DNA of 64,000 nt. Origin: Siphonodentalium dalli. Taxonomy: Eukaryota > Mollusca > Scaphopoda > Gadilida > Siphonodentaliidae. The DNA lies in the NCBI GenBank assembly GCA_032622095.1, contig CP136063.1, positions 208,247,934 to 208,311,933 of the forward strand, written 5' to 3'. Below, piece by piece: positions 22,151 through 33,624 of the stretch. Within the stretch, counting starts at the first letter, position 1, and the number at the start of each line of letters is the position of its first letter. Under the pieces are notes generated by a model. It was not told where the DNA came from, made no database searches, and was given only the letters and a program-made list of their open reading frames with translations. The position numbers and the translations under genes are program-made.

Positions 22151-22752
22151 TATGCGGAATGCGCATGTCCAACTTAGTTTATATGCTGTAAAACATCTAA
22201 GTCCCCACACAGTGACAAAGCTGTTTTCACCGAAGTGGCGAAGTTTTTATACAGAGGGTGGTGTATGAGCATGACACTGCGATATTCTTTGTTTCAGCGA
22301 GGACACCAAGGACAGAATGGTGGAAATGTATTGTATGCCAACGCAACCATGGAGTTTACGATCATTGTGATAACCTTTTCGTATATACCAATGGCCCATT
22401 TGTCCCCCGACCTTCGCGTGATGTGTGGGCTCTTTGAACATTCCCTTCCCAGATAATATAGACATATCGACATAATCGGATATCGGTCCACTTCCCGGCG
22501 TGACTACGAAACATTGACCGAACCAGTCGACACTTACCGATTTTAGTAACCAAGTTCAATTAGGTCAGTATGCGCCTATGCGGAAATACATGTGTACCAA
22601 AGCAGTGTAAATGAACTCATTGCGGACTCTGATGTGATAACTATATGGAAAGCCGAAGGGGACATGCTTGTTGCTATTTGCCAATGCTAGTTGCTTGTTG
22701 ATAGTTGGAATAATGACCAATGAAATACGGCATCACAAACTGAATGTTAGTG
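22151..22752. other. Unannotated sequence with overlapping short ORFs
   Basis: Several 60-75-codon ORFs overlap on both strands at 22235-22559; none carries a recognisable domain. No repeat was identified. Confidence 0.4.
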
Positions 22753-23233
22753 TTAAAGGTACTCAATCCGATAAAACTCCTACTATTTCAATGGCTTCGG
22801 GGGTCAAAAATATTTGATTCGAGTCGAGGAAGTCACCCATCAAAGCTCAGATTTGTTAGATATCAATTTTAGAAATCTATTATTTTTCATTATCGGGAAT
22901 ACTTTCTGGCCCAGATCTCAGTGAAAATTGCGTTTTTATTACCAATTGATTTTAGAGTTATCCATCCTTGTCTGTTTGAATAGAGTTTTGGTGTAAAAAT
23001 CTCGAGCAGGATACGAAATTGACGGCAATTATTAGTACTCATCTCGAGAACATAACAAATTTCAAAAATCAATATCTAATAACTCTGAGCTTTGTTTGAT
23101 GGGTTCCTCGACTCGAATCAAATATTTTTTACCCCCAAAGCCAAAGAAATAGTAATATAGGACCCTCTGATCGGATTGTTGTTGTTGGAATCTGTTGAGA
23201 TGGGGACCCTCTTTACGGATTGAGTACCTTTAA
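22753..23233 (+). mobile_element. GGTACTCAATCCGA foldback MITE, intact copy
   Basis: TIRs are TTAAAGGTACTCAATCCG (22753) and CGGATTGAGTACCTTTAA (ending 23233). The inversion continues inward for about 140 bp: AATATTTGATTCGAGTCGAG / CTCGACTCGAATCAAATATT, CATCAAAGCTCAGA / TCTGAGCTTTG, TAGATATCAATTTT / AAAATCAATATCTA. The total is 481 bp with no ORF of note. TTAA at both edges could be the target duplication. Other copies are at 12545, 18422, 25930, 26455 and 61524. Confidence 0.85.
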
Positions 23234-23834
23234 CCATGCATGCAATCAAACACAGTGCTCAGTGCAAGACAATTAAAGTTAAACAACAAGTGCTCCATTT
23301 AAAAATTCAAAGGCGCAATTTACAAATAATTATACAAATATATATTCAGAGATCATGATAATATGTTCATCTAGCTTCTAGAGAAACTAGTTCAACACGC
23401 ATGCCTGCTGTGAAATCGTATGCATATCCCGCAAAAGTCCACAATCTGCACAAGAACGATATCAAATCACAAGACCCCCCCTCCCCTCATGCATGTGTCA
23501 TCGATCAATTATTCGGGTTGATGAAAGGCACCTTGGGATTTAGTGAGAACCGCAGAGTCGCATTGTCATTCATAATGCCTAGCATTAAGTAGTGCAACTA
23601 AAAATCCAACATTCCGTCACTGATCAGTAATGTTAAAACCAATTTCACCCGGACATTCAGTTGAAATGTAAACCAATAGTAGGGAATACATTTTGTAATG
23701 TTGAATGTCGTTGGTTATTATACAGTCTGCAACAAGCAATTAGCAATTAGCAGCAACTAGCTATTCCCCCGATGCTCAGTTTAGAGAGCGTGCAACTTTA
23801 CATATTTGTATATGGATGGAAAATTTTGGGTAGT
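23234..23834. other. Unannotated sequence
   Basis: No gene or repeat recognised. The 63-codon ORF at 23401 has no distinguishing feature. Confidence 0.45.
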
Positions 23835-24175
23835 GTAGTTTAATGAGTTTAACAGCCCTTGTCGTTATGCTATAATTACACCGGACAAAATACAATCGGT
23901 TCACCATTAATTGTGAAACTTATGACAATTGTCACGCAAAATTTAAAAAAAACATTGGTATAATCACGATGCATTTCCAACAACATGGCGCAAATATAAA
24001 TTTCAGTACATTATTATTTGACAGCAAAAAAATTGTTTAAATATAGGCGATTTAACACTGAAAGTATGAGCGTATACCAAAATTAGGGTGAACAAAGAAT
24101 TTTCAATGCAGCAAGCGAACAGCTCAGACGCTGATTGGTAGAAAATATCTTCTAATAATTAATTGATTGGCAGAT
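23835..24175 (+). repeat. Dispersed repeat, inverted partner at 29290-29625
   Basis: Diverged inverted similarity to 29290-29625: GATTTAACACTGAAAGTAT / ATACTTTCAGTGTTAAAT, GTGAACAAA / TTTGTTCAC, CTGATTGGTAGAAAATATC / GATATTTTCTACCAATCAG, GTGAAACTTATGACAATTG / TAATTTGGACAATTATAGG text. Non-coding. Confidence 0.6.
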
Positions 24176-25020
24176 GTGTAAAGGTCCATTACAGCCTGAC
24201 AAACTACCCGAAAAATAAACATCTTCAGTGGTTGCCAAGCAACATTTTATAAGAAAAAAATTATGTCTGCATTGTACTCACTCTGGCTGAACGAACTCGA
24301 CTTGGAAGTTCGCGGAGTAGACTTTGGTGTAACTGTTGATGAACCATGTCCTGCAATTAAATATAGAGTTTACAATTTCATAATGAAGTGGGTGATTATG
24401 TCTTTACGCCGTTTCAATGGCAACCACATATCGACGTCAGGTTAATTGGTGGTGTGTGCACCTTCCTGACTGAGTCGCTTGAAATATGGTAGAGCAGTGT
24501 AAACTAAAGGTACGACTATGGGTGAGATTGTCCCAATAAATTTGTTATTAAAAAATGGGTTGACACTACTAAATTATTCTCAACATTTGCTATGTTATTC
24601 TTGTATTAACCTCTTGGTTGCTAAGCGTCAGTACTGATTACGGACGTAAAATGTCACGCTGTGTGCTACGCGTCCATACTATATGGTCCGTAGTATTTAT
24701 GGTCCGTACATAGTCCCTACGGACTTACTTCAGCACACTATCAATCGACAATTATTCATAACCGGAACTCAGAGATTGGTGCATCGCAACAACAGTTACT
24801 GTATCTCGAAGTTTCAAACAGTGTATACAAGACAACCATAGTCAGAAATGGTAACGCGCTCAATATCATATATTATATACCCATGATTGTAATTATAGAA
24901 TCTTTTTCATTTCTGTTATTTGTAATTGGCATAGCTTATCACAAACCAAAAATCAACATTATTGACATAATGTAAACGCCAATAAACGAAATTGAAATTC
25001 TCAACTACACCTTTTACCGG
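24176..25020. other. Unannotated sequence, partly related to the 38.0/40.7 kb repeat
   Basis: Text at 24828-24880 (ACCATAGTCAGAAATGGTAA, CGCTCAATATCATAT) matches the right part of the direct repeats at 38003 and 40700, so a fragment of that repeat lies here. No gene is seen. Confidence 0.45.
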
Positions 25021-25116
25021 GCTCGGCCTCGGGGTCGCACTACAGCTCGGCCTTGGGGTCGCACTACAGCTCGGCCTCGTGGTCGCACTACAGCTCGCCC
25101 TCTGGGTCGCACTACA
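25021..25116 (+). repeat. 24-bp minisatellite, four copies
   Basis: The unit is GCTCGGCCTCGGGGTCGCAC followed by TACA, four tandem copies with one to three changes each. It is GC-rich against AT-rich flanks. The short minus-strand Ser/Ala/Thr/Pro repeat ORF is a consequence of the 24-bp (8-codon) unit. Confidence 0.92.
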
Positions 25117-25681
25117 ACTTTTAATGTGTCCCAATAATTAACATTAAATAGAACCCCCATGCACTATGGCAGCGCCCAGGCGAAACAAGAATTTGTACAT
25201 TAGTATACACGCGGCGCGCGTAATGATGCTCCACGATTGGGAATGATAATAGCATTTCAACTGAGTCAATTTTATGGTTTTCGTGATGTTCCCGTTATAT
25301 TTTTCCACTGGAAAATTGCCATAACGTCATCGGCCCACATCACTCGACGTCAGCATGTCATTGATAGTGAAGAGGTTAATATTTGCCTCTGTTACGAATG
25401 ACTTTGGTTGCATGCAAGTCATGTTCATGATTTATCCGCCCTGTAAGAGGGAAATTGGCGGGCGTAGTTTTAAATAATTTGGTGTCAAATGGAATGGGAC
25501 ATCTCTAATAGTTTATTCCGAGAACGTGGGTATCTTGTGTGGTTTCTCGTTTAAAGATGCCCTTTTAGGTTTTGAAACCATAAAACCACAATCTGTACGT
25601 TTTCTATTCCAGAAATTAATTAAATCGGACTCATGAGCCTAATTAATAAGAGCCAAATATCGACTTTAAAACGAGGGAGTT

Positions 25682-25948
25682 TTAACCCTTCCATGACTGG
25701 AGCTTCCCGAAATTTTACGAAAACCCTGTACCAATGCACTCTCTTCTATATGCGAGTCTCCCATAGGGAGCATCGCATATATAAGGGCATACAGTGGCCT
25801 AACAATATTTGCATTGCCCATGAGAGCCAGTACATTCTCTTATATATGCGAGGCTCTCAATAGGAGACTCGCATATATAAGAGAATGCATTGGCACATGA
25901 TATTTAATGGTGCACCAGCACAGGCAGCGCTGCTCCCGTATCATCAGT
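25682..25948 (+). mobile_element. TTAA-type palindromic MITE with two palindromes
   Basis: The left end TTAACCCTTCCATGACTGGA (25682) matches the inverted right end of the copy at 63348. Two palindromes follow: 25731-25797 (centre TCTCCCATAGGGAG) and 25829-25893 (centre GCTCTCAATAGGAGAC). They keep the family arms (TTATATATGCGAG / CTCGCATATATAA) but have different centres. The right side (AATGGTGCACCAGCACAG) resembles the complement of the left end at 54945. The terminal TTAA on the right is lost. Confidence 0.75.
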
Positions 25949-26235
25949 TTCCAACAACAACAACAACATTTCTTCAAAATACGGTTTAGTTATCAGATCA
26001 CTAACCACTGTCAACTCGAGTATAACATTTTGCAAAACGTATTATATATCAACATTTTGTTCAACGCAATTTGGTATCGAGAGCATGTCGGTCGGCTCGT
26101 CGAATATCTGCTAAGCCACCATCTGATAACACTGAGATTTGATGGGTGGGTTCCTTGACTCGAATCAAATATTGTTTACCCCCGAAGCCAAAGAAATAGT
26201 CAATTAGGAGCGTTAATTCGCATTTTGTATCTTTA
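25930..26235 (+). mobile_element. GGTACTCAATCCGA foldback MITE fragment
   Basis: It shares CCAACAACAACAACAACATT, TTAGTTATCAGA, ACTGTCAACT, GATTTGATGGGTGGGTTCC, TTGACTCGAATCAAATATT and CCCCGAAGCCAAAGAAATAG with the copies at 12590-13850. The extreme ends are degraded (26215-26235 reads CATTTTGTATCTTTAAAAC). Confidence 0.65.
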
Positions 26236-26454
26236 AAACCGTTTATCTATTTATCATTGCTGTATTCGGAAACATCACGTAGACACAAGCTTAGATTGAC
26301 GAATGATTAAATCCAGGCAGATGATTCGTCACACATACCGCGGGGAATTGTATACACGAATAATGTACTTGTTCCTACAGAGGTTGCCGGATATATATAG
26401 ACAGCAGAGCCATTAAAGATACATAATCCACATTAACGCCCATAAATTACTATT

Positions 26455-26650
26455 TATTTAGCTTCGGGGAAACCCACACATCAACTCAAAGTTATCGGAT
26501 ATCGACTTTTGAAATCTGTTATTTTTTACCACCTGGAATATTTGGCGGCCTAGCAGATATTCGACGAGCTGATTGACATATTCTCGATACCAAATTTTGA
26601 TATATAACACGTTTTGGAAATTTATACTAGAGTTGAGAGTGGTTAGCATT
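26455..26650 (-). mobile_element. GGTACTCAATCCGA foldback MITE fragment, inverted
   Basis: On the minus strand it repeats the right half of the 25930-26235 fragment (TAGCAGATATTCGACGAGCT complement, CCAAATTTTGATATATAACA complement, ACTCTAG). Together the two fragments form a loose inverted pair about 220 bp apart. Confidence 0.55.
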
Positions 26651-26786
26651 ATTGTTGGGTAATTCGTCGTCGTCGTTATGTGAATTCATGTAACAGAATC
26701 TGGATGTTACAAAACCGAGAATAATTTAATTCAAGTCACACAATTTAGAAGTCGAGTTTCTTCGGCATGAAACTTAAACGGACGAG

Positions 26787-26818
26787 CTTCCAAATTATGT
26801 ATATGCGTAATTTGGAAG
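26787..26818 (+). repeat. Small perfect hairpin
   Basis: CTTCCAAATTA and TAATTTGGAAG form an 11-bp stem with a 10-base loop. Function unknown. Confidence 0.85.
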
Positions 26819-27210
26819 GCGGTATAAGATAGATTGACAAAATACACGAAATATTGATATACCGGTTCGTAAGCACTGAAAGATACTTGCCAAGGTCACA
26901 GCCTTTTCCCAGCGACGAGCAAAAAAGAGATTTATGTGGCTTGTGCAAAAATGAACTGGTGCTTAATACCATTTTGTAATGAACTTGGGGCACCTGCGGG
27001 TAAAATACATATCCGAGCACTATTGGAATCCACCATCTAAGAACAAGTTTTACGAGCTACTGACAAAGTCTGGTCGCATTGACTTGAGAAACTTAACCCG
27101 CATGTATCTGAAATTAGCGTTCAATCAAAGAAATAGAAATTTATAGACAAAATACATTTTAATAATGTTATCGAAACTGCACGCCATGTTTCCACTGCTG
27201 TTGCAGTTGA

Positions 27211-27212
27211 AG

Positions 27213-27244
<32 letters not shown>

Positions 27245-27268
27245 AGCATTAGTATTAGTATTAGTATT
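27211..27268 (+). repeat. (TTG)n then (TTAGTA)n microsatellites
   Basis: About eleven GTT/TTG units (27211-27244) are followed directly by three to four AGTATT units (27246-27268). Confidence 0.93.
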
Positions 27269-27882
27269 GCTATAAGACGTCCTAGAAAAGTATACTGATA
27301 GAATATATTAGATAAATATAAAAATGACGATAACGAGTTATGATTTCTACGACTTCAAACTGCCATGTTCCTGCATTTCCTTTCATAATCACGAGTCACT
27401 AATACTGACCGTGCAATTCCAGCTGGAAGTCCCGGCCGTTTTGTGTTGTTGATTTCTGGTTGTTTCTCGCGTACTTGTTGATCCCGGGAAGTGGGGGTAG
27501 CCGCCGACTGTTCATCTGCCGACTGGGGCTGGTCATTGCTGGTTGTTAGTATACATGTATCACACTAGTCAATAAAGTATCATGCTGTCCACGTAATCAC
27601 AATCACCTAGAAATACGAACGTGCAAGAATTGACACAGTGAAAACTGGGTTGTATTACATTTTGATTCAAACATATTTATTTTGTATAATGAAATACAGA
27701 TGTCGGGGGATTGGAGGACAATTTTATAAAAACTTGCACGAACCATCGACGTATATTTTATATATTAAATATAGATCGATGCACCAACCACCGCTCCTCG
27801 CAAGCAAACTATGTAATACAACGTATTACAATAACAATGCATGGGTTATGGCGGGTGGATGGATACAATATAATGCAGCATG

Positions 27883-28679
27883 TAAAGCTCCGGTTCCATA
27901 TCCCCGATTTTCCACCCCGAATGTTCCCGAATTACTCCCGAATCATAATTTTGCAAAAATCGTGGAGTAAGTTCGGGACGAGTCGAGACAGTGAATTATT
28001 ACCCCCGAACATGATCGGGGATATCGGTGCTATCGGGGTCGATTCGGGACAATTCTGGACTCGCTCCCGACAGTTTTGAAATGTTCAAAACTATCGGGAA
28101 CCAAGCCGAATCGCTCCCGATTTGTCAATCATCGGGAGAAATTCGGGAGCAATTCGGCACCTATTCTGGAGTAGTCGGCAGTATTCGGCAATATTCGGGT
28201 GGATATTATGGAGTAGTCGGCAGTATTCGGTAGGTTATTCCCGCATTCGCCATGTGTGGCTGCTTTTATACTGAGATCCGGTGAATCTGCAAAATTCGGC
28301 ATCGATTCGGGACGTTCGGCAGCAATTGATTACCAATTCGGTATTTATTCGGCATCAATTCGGTACCAGTTCGGCATTGATTCGGGGTATTCGGCAACAA
28401 CTCGGTGTAAGTCGGTAGTAATCTGTGCAATTCGGCAGCTACTCGCACGAAATTTCGGTATCAGTTCGGGATAATTCTTTATCATTCGAGAAGAAATTCG
28501 GAAGCATTCTGGAATACTCGGCAATGTTCGGGACGATTAAATTTTGTCATCAGTTCGGCGGCTTTTGGAATAAAACTCGTCCAGAATTCTCTCGAATGCT
28601 GCCGATTTGGTCTGGTCCCGAATTGGTGCCGAATATACTAATTCGGGACAGAAAATCGGGAATATGGAACCGGGCTTTA
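27883..28679 (+). mobile_element. 797-bp inverted-repeat element packed with TTCGG words
   Basis: The ends TAAAGCTCCGGTTCCATATC (27883) and GATATGGAACC-like GGAATATGGAACCGGGCTTTA (28659-28679, shown as GGAATATGGAAC + CGGGCTTTA) are inverted repeats of about 29 bp, continuing with CCCCGATTTT / AAAATCGGG. The interior is an array of degenerate ATTCGGCATCA-like units spaced near 11 bp, best seen at 28290-28420. On the left side the complementary form (CCCGAAT) prevails. ORFs through it (72-122 codons) follow the repeat and are not credible. Non-autonomous DNA element of unknown family. Confidence 0.75.
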
Positions 28680-29289
28680 AAATATTCTATAGCTCTTGTT
28701 CTGTTGATTTTTGAATAACGTGTGTAATACGGGGATAACTTATATAGTAGTGGTTTTTTTACCAGTGAATGCGTGGGGGGTTTGTACATGTACTTAATGA
28801 ATGCACAAGTATAAGCTATCGCATGGTGGGGGTGGGGTAAAGAAGTTAGGATAATGGCACTTGTACTTTGTAAACCACTAATATAGGGGTTTGGGGATTT
28901 GGTACTGAGTCAGCTCATTGGAAAATTATATGTAGTGTTGTATTACTTGCATGCACTTCTATATTCAGGTGGTTCAGCATCGTTGCAGCATTAGCAATGG
29001 GAGATGTTTAAAAACAAATAATGCGTCCATAAACAAAGAAACATATTCAAACCGGTGAATTCTTTGAAATACTATATAGACACTATAGGAAAACTGAATT
29101 CCTAATGAACTTGTGCAAACATTAGTGTTGTCTTATCGGGAACTATTTGGTGTATGAAATTTGGCACACTTATCCCAACATATCACTTCCTGCTTTTCAA
29201 GACAACAAGTTGTCCTACCAGAATGAATCTACATGTAATATACTAAACCAATATGAGTTAACTCTGTTCTAACAATGGACGTTTCCACG
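28680..29289. other. Unannotated sequence
   Basis: No gene or repeat was recognised. G-rich patches occur at 28768-28782 and 28824-28838. Confidence 0.45.
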
Positions 29290-29625
29290 GACGTCAATCA
29301 AATAATTATTCTCAGATATTTTCTACCAATCAGCGACTGAGCCGGTCGCTTACTGCACTGATAACTATTTGTTCACCCCAATGTTGATATCCGCGCATAT
29401 ATACTTTCAGTGTTAAATTGCCAATATTCAGACAACGTATTTGTTGTCATATCTTACTGTACTGAAAGTTCTTTTTGTGCAATGTTAGAAATTCATCCCT
29501 GATAATATAACACTTTTCATTTTGCGTGAAACTTGTCATAATTTGGACAATTATAGGCGAAAAGAATGTTTGTTCGCCGATGTATTATAGCACAAGGGCA
29601 GTAGCTGTTAAACTAAATAAATTAT
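29290..29625 (-). repeat. Dispersed repeat, inverted partner of 23835-24175
   Basis: The minus strand matches 23835-24175 through several ordered words, with many substitutions. Non-coding. Confidence 0.6.
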
Positions 29626-29764
29626 ATCTGCAGACGCATTATATCCCAGTAACAGTAAGCTCCTCCCACTAGTGGATATGTGTGGAAAGCTACATTGAGT
29701 ACAATTACGTCTTTTATTACATTATCCTACTCTTATTCCATTCAATTAACCCATTCTATAAATA

Positions 29765-30638
29765 GAGGATCTACAACTCGATCGTCCCCAGTTTATAGCG
29801 GAATTTACAAAACTCGTCCAGTAAATTAGCTCTGGGCCGAGCCTTGGCGAGGTCCAGACCTAATTTACTGGACGAGTTTTGTAAATTCCGCTATAAACTG
29901 GGGACGAGTTGTAGATTCTATTTATTACATGATCCAAAACCTCGACAAAATATACTTAAATCAACAAATGGGACAAAAAACTAACATCGGCTTCTATAAG
30001 GCATGCGATGACGTTCCACGTAACTATGCGTTGTTTGTCCGCGTAAAGAAATAGTCCCAGATAAATAAGGACTCTTTGGTGTATTTAATGGCGTATATTT
30101 AATGTCATAACTTGTCAACTCTTTAATCATTATAATTTGTTGGAAAAAATATTGGAAGCTATAGTACTTTGAGACATAGCGTACGGAATGTAAACAGACG
30201 ACGAACCGGAAGTCAAAGTTCACCTGGCACAATTTCCTGTTATTAAACGAACGTTTAATATCACAATTTATAGAATGGGTTTATTGAACGGAATAACGGT
30301 AGGATTATGTAATAAATTGTGATATTAAACGTCCGTTGCGGGAAATAGTGCCAGGTGACCTTTGACTTCCGGGTTGTCATCTGTTTATATTCCGTACGCT
30401 ATGTCTCAGAATACTATAGCTTCCAATATTATCCAACAAACTCTAATGAATGGAAAGCAAGAAAAGTTATTTCATTAAATATACGCCATTAAATAGGTCA
30501 AATAGTCTCTATTAATCTGGGACAAACAACACATAATTACGTGAAACGTTATCGCATGCCCTTTAAAGGCCGATGTTAGTTTCACGTCCAATTTGTTGAT
30601 TTGAGTATGTTTTATCGAGGTGTCGGATCATGTAATAA
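29765..30638 (+). mobile_element. Foldback element with terminal hairpin, copy A
   Basis: The left terminus is a stem-loop (29765-29919) with arms of about 65 bp: GAGGATCTACAACTCG..., AGTTTATAGCGGAATTTACA / TGTAAATTCCGCTATAAACT, ACTCGTCCAGTAAATTA / TAATTTACTGGACGAGT. Inside lies a larger foldback (arms 29921-30271 and 30313-30638, 41-bp spacer) sharing CGTACGGAATGTAAACAGA, TGACTTCCGG and AAATATACGCCATTAAAT words. The right terminal hairpin expected from copy B is missing. No protein is encoded; ORFs within the arms are chance. Confidence 0.85.
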
Positions 30639-31818
30639 CGAACCAAAGCCGGACGCTTTGGGTCGTATATAGACTATATCTGATTTTGTGACGTCACCAA
30701 TTATTATCTAATACGACACTGCTGTTTTGAATTTTTGCGAGCGCTTTTATCGCACAATAGATCGGTGGGATTAAAGCATTAATGTCGTAATCTGAAATAA
30801 ACGTGTGCGTCTTTCAATGGCCGGCGTTCCAAAATGAGGGGAGTTACTATCGAAATTACGTACAATGAAGTTCATTTGTAGCCGCAGTTTCTATTTTATT
30901 GAGAACATAATTATAACATATTATTTACTGTCAAATATTTGCATTGGATTGGCTTAAAATATAAATGTCGCGTGCAATGGGAAAATCTCAATCACTCTGG
31001 CTGGGCTGGAGACAATACTGGAATCTAAATCGAAATTCGTGATGCAAGCAAACGTTATTATATCGCGTTTAAATTATCCTAATATTACATAGTATATACG
31101 TGAATCTGATAATCCTCAGATATCCTTCTATTTTCACGAATCGACAAGAAACACATACTTATGAACAAAGCAGAAGATACATTCAGGTTATCGCAAATTT
31201 GGTCGATGGTGAAAGCTACATGATGACGTTGTTCGTCGAGTTTCGTTGAAATCGACATAATGACATTTTATGAACGAAATCAACATGATGAAATCGACAA
31301 GCTTCTTCGTATAGTACACACCTCAATCGGATTGCGCGCACAGCGTCAATAATATAATGGATAATTTCAGTAAAATACTCCCCTCTAGACAACAACCAAC
31401 AGTCCTGACTTTTGAATACTTTCAGTGTGGTGTTGATAGTTTATTCTATAATAATTTGTACAAAAGGAACGGCTTTTAGAAGTTTTTTATTTCGGTTTTA
31501 AGTCTGAGTCGGTGAGCTTGTAGTCTGTTTGCATTGTGAATCTCTGATTTCTCACATGCCTTGATGTATGATATGATTGACCTAATTTATACACGAAATT
31601 GCTGTAGGACCCACTCTGTCGATGAACCCTTGTGCATGTCTGGAGTGTAATATATCATAATCACACCACGATATAAGGCCTAAGTTAATATTATTTGATG
31701 GGAATACGCATCTATGAAGTTATTTTATAGGATTAAAAAGACACAGATATATCCTAGCTTATGTGTGTGTTTAGCTGTGGTTCGTTAATTACCCTAGCGT
31801 ATGGTCATATTAAATATA
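30639..31818. other. Unannotated AT-rich sequence
   Basis: No ORF of more than 60 codons and no repeat was recognised across about 1.2 kb. This is one of the quietest stretches of the window. Confidence 0.5.
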
Positions 31819-31966
31819 ATCCACAATTCGTCCCCAGTTTTAGCGGAATTACAAAACTCGTCCAGTAAATTATTTCGGGATCTCGCCAAAGGCTCGGTCA
31901 AGATATAAATTACTGGGCTCGTTTTTTAAATTTCGCCATAAACTGGGGACTCGTTGTAGCTCATCT
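31819..31966 (+). mobile_element. Solo terminal hairpin of the foldback family
   Basis: A stem-loop with arms of about 60 bp (TCGTCCCCAGTTTTAGCGGA / CATAAACTGGGGACTCGTTG, AAACTCGTCCAGTAAATTA / AAATTACTGGGCTCGTTTT) and the family centre GGCTCGGTCAAGA. It is more diverged than copies A and B. No large foldback arms are attached, so it is a solo end or a minimal derivative. Confidence 0.75.
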
Positions 31967-33608
31967 ATTTCTATAATTGTGCAACACAATTATGTGCTGT
32001 TCAGTTTTTACAGAAACACAGTGTATTTAACACATTTTAAAGCTGTTGCCATTTTTTAGTTATGCGGTAGCCTTTACGAGTTTTGTGTCTATAATAGAAC
32101 AGATCTCATCAAATAACTATGATACACTCACATATTCACTCATATTCAACGTTGAGGAAATTCCACCGAAACATATATGTCACGTGTTATTTCTACACAA
32201 TTTTGTTCAAGATAAAATGTAACACATATTGTGTAGAGTTTATACTCATTTGTTCTCAGTGTGTACCATAAATGCACCTTGCCGACTGAGACACCGCGGC
32301 ACGAAGTCGTGATATATACTCACGTGTTTACAGAAGTTAACGATACGTATACAGTCTCATCAACTCCTTTGTACAAATACTTGAAAACGAACTTCATTAC
32401 ATCCGTAAACTGGTTGATATGATCATCCACGCTGGTGCTATATAGGTACGTCTAATGCATAGGTGTGGCGGCAACAAAATGCAACCCGTTACTGCCATCC
32501 ATATAACCAGGTTTCATTGATAAATCCATACTTATTACACTCAGCGACAGGCTGCCTTGGATTTGATGGAATTCATATTTATTTGCAGAGGACCACCGAT
32601 AAATTGATTGATATCCGTCACCGAGGACTGATTAAACAATGTCACACAAAGGGTCCAATTCAGTCACGTCATGGCAACACGATGTAACAGCGACCATCAT
32701 GACAACTGGGCACATTCTCGGACATGGTGTCATTTAATTAGCACACCTGCACATGTGACATTTGATGGACTCACATGTGGAACTCTCATCAGGAAAGTAC
32801 TTACAGTGAAACGGCAGACAATTAAGGTACAAATCGATGCTTTCCCGCGCTTTGCTGCTAAGTACCACTGCCAGAGAACATGGCTTGGCGATTCGTTAAT
32901 ACTAATCATTAATCGATTCATGTGTCCTGTTTTAATTTACCACGCGATTACTTCCGTCAAAACGCATGTTTGGGGAAACTCATAACGATGTAGTGAAACT
33001 ATGCATGGTATAATCTTTCAATTAAAGGTGTTTGCCCAGTCTTCAGTTGGCTATTCTATTGTAGTAACTATAATTCGCCGGGAGCAATTTGCACTTCGTT
33101 GCATTGATGCACTTTCAAGCAAGATCATTATATAAACGGACGTGTGTGGTCCTGCGTCAACTGATTATATGATGATTTTCAAAACACACATACAGTTGAG
33201 ATTTGGTCATGTGACACCTGCCACATACTGAACTACAGATATGATTAAGAATATGGTATTCTATATGTGCGATGGCTATAATGTGTGTTCGTTCTCTCAG
33301 TTGTCTTTTCGCCATATCCGTATAGATTCGATTATTGTTTCGAGAAGCCAAGCACATTAATGACGGAGGCGTAGGCATAGATCCCTGCGTGTCGAACAAA
33401 TACCACAATTGACGATGTATAGGTTGCCATGATGGTAAAGACATATATAGTGGAACAACTCACCAGGAAGACTAGCTTGTATGTACATTTGAACATACAT
33501 TTATTCCATCGAACCAGATGACAAAGAAATAAATGAACCCTCTGTTGCTCAGTTACTCAGTTCCATGCAGTCCGACCCACCCATGCCCCAGCGTTCGCGC
33601 CTCGATAT
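31967..33608. other. Unannotated sequence with overlapping short ORFs
   Basis: ORFs of 74-104 codons (32463-32985 plus, 33157-33444 minus) have no recognisable domain and overlap on opposite strands. Unspliced exons of a host gene cannot be excluded, but I see no consistent splice-site pairing. Confidence 0.4.
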
Positions 33609-33624
33609 TGACGTCACGTGACGT
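33609..33624 (+). promoter_or_regulatory. CRE / E-box palindrome
   Basis: TGACGTCA (33609-33616) overlaps CACGTG (33615-33620) inside the 14-bp perfect palindrome ACGTCACGTGACGT (33611-33624). These are consensus cores for CREB/ATF and bHLH factors. It lies in a locally GC-richer patch (33560-33640), but no transcription start can be shown. Binding is inference only. Confidence 0.35.
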
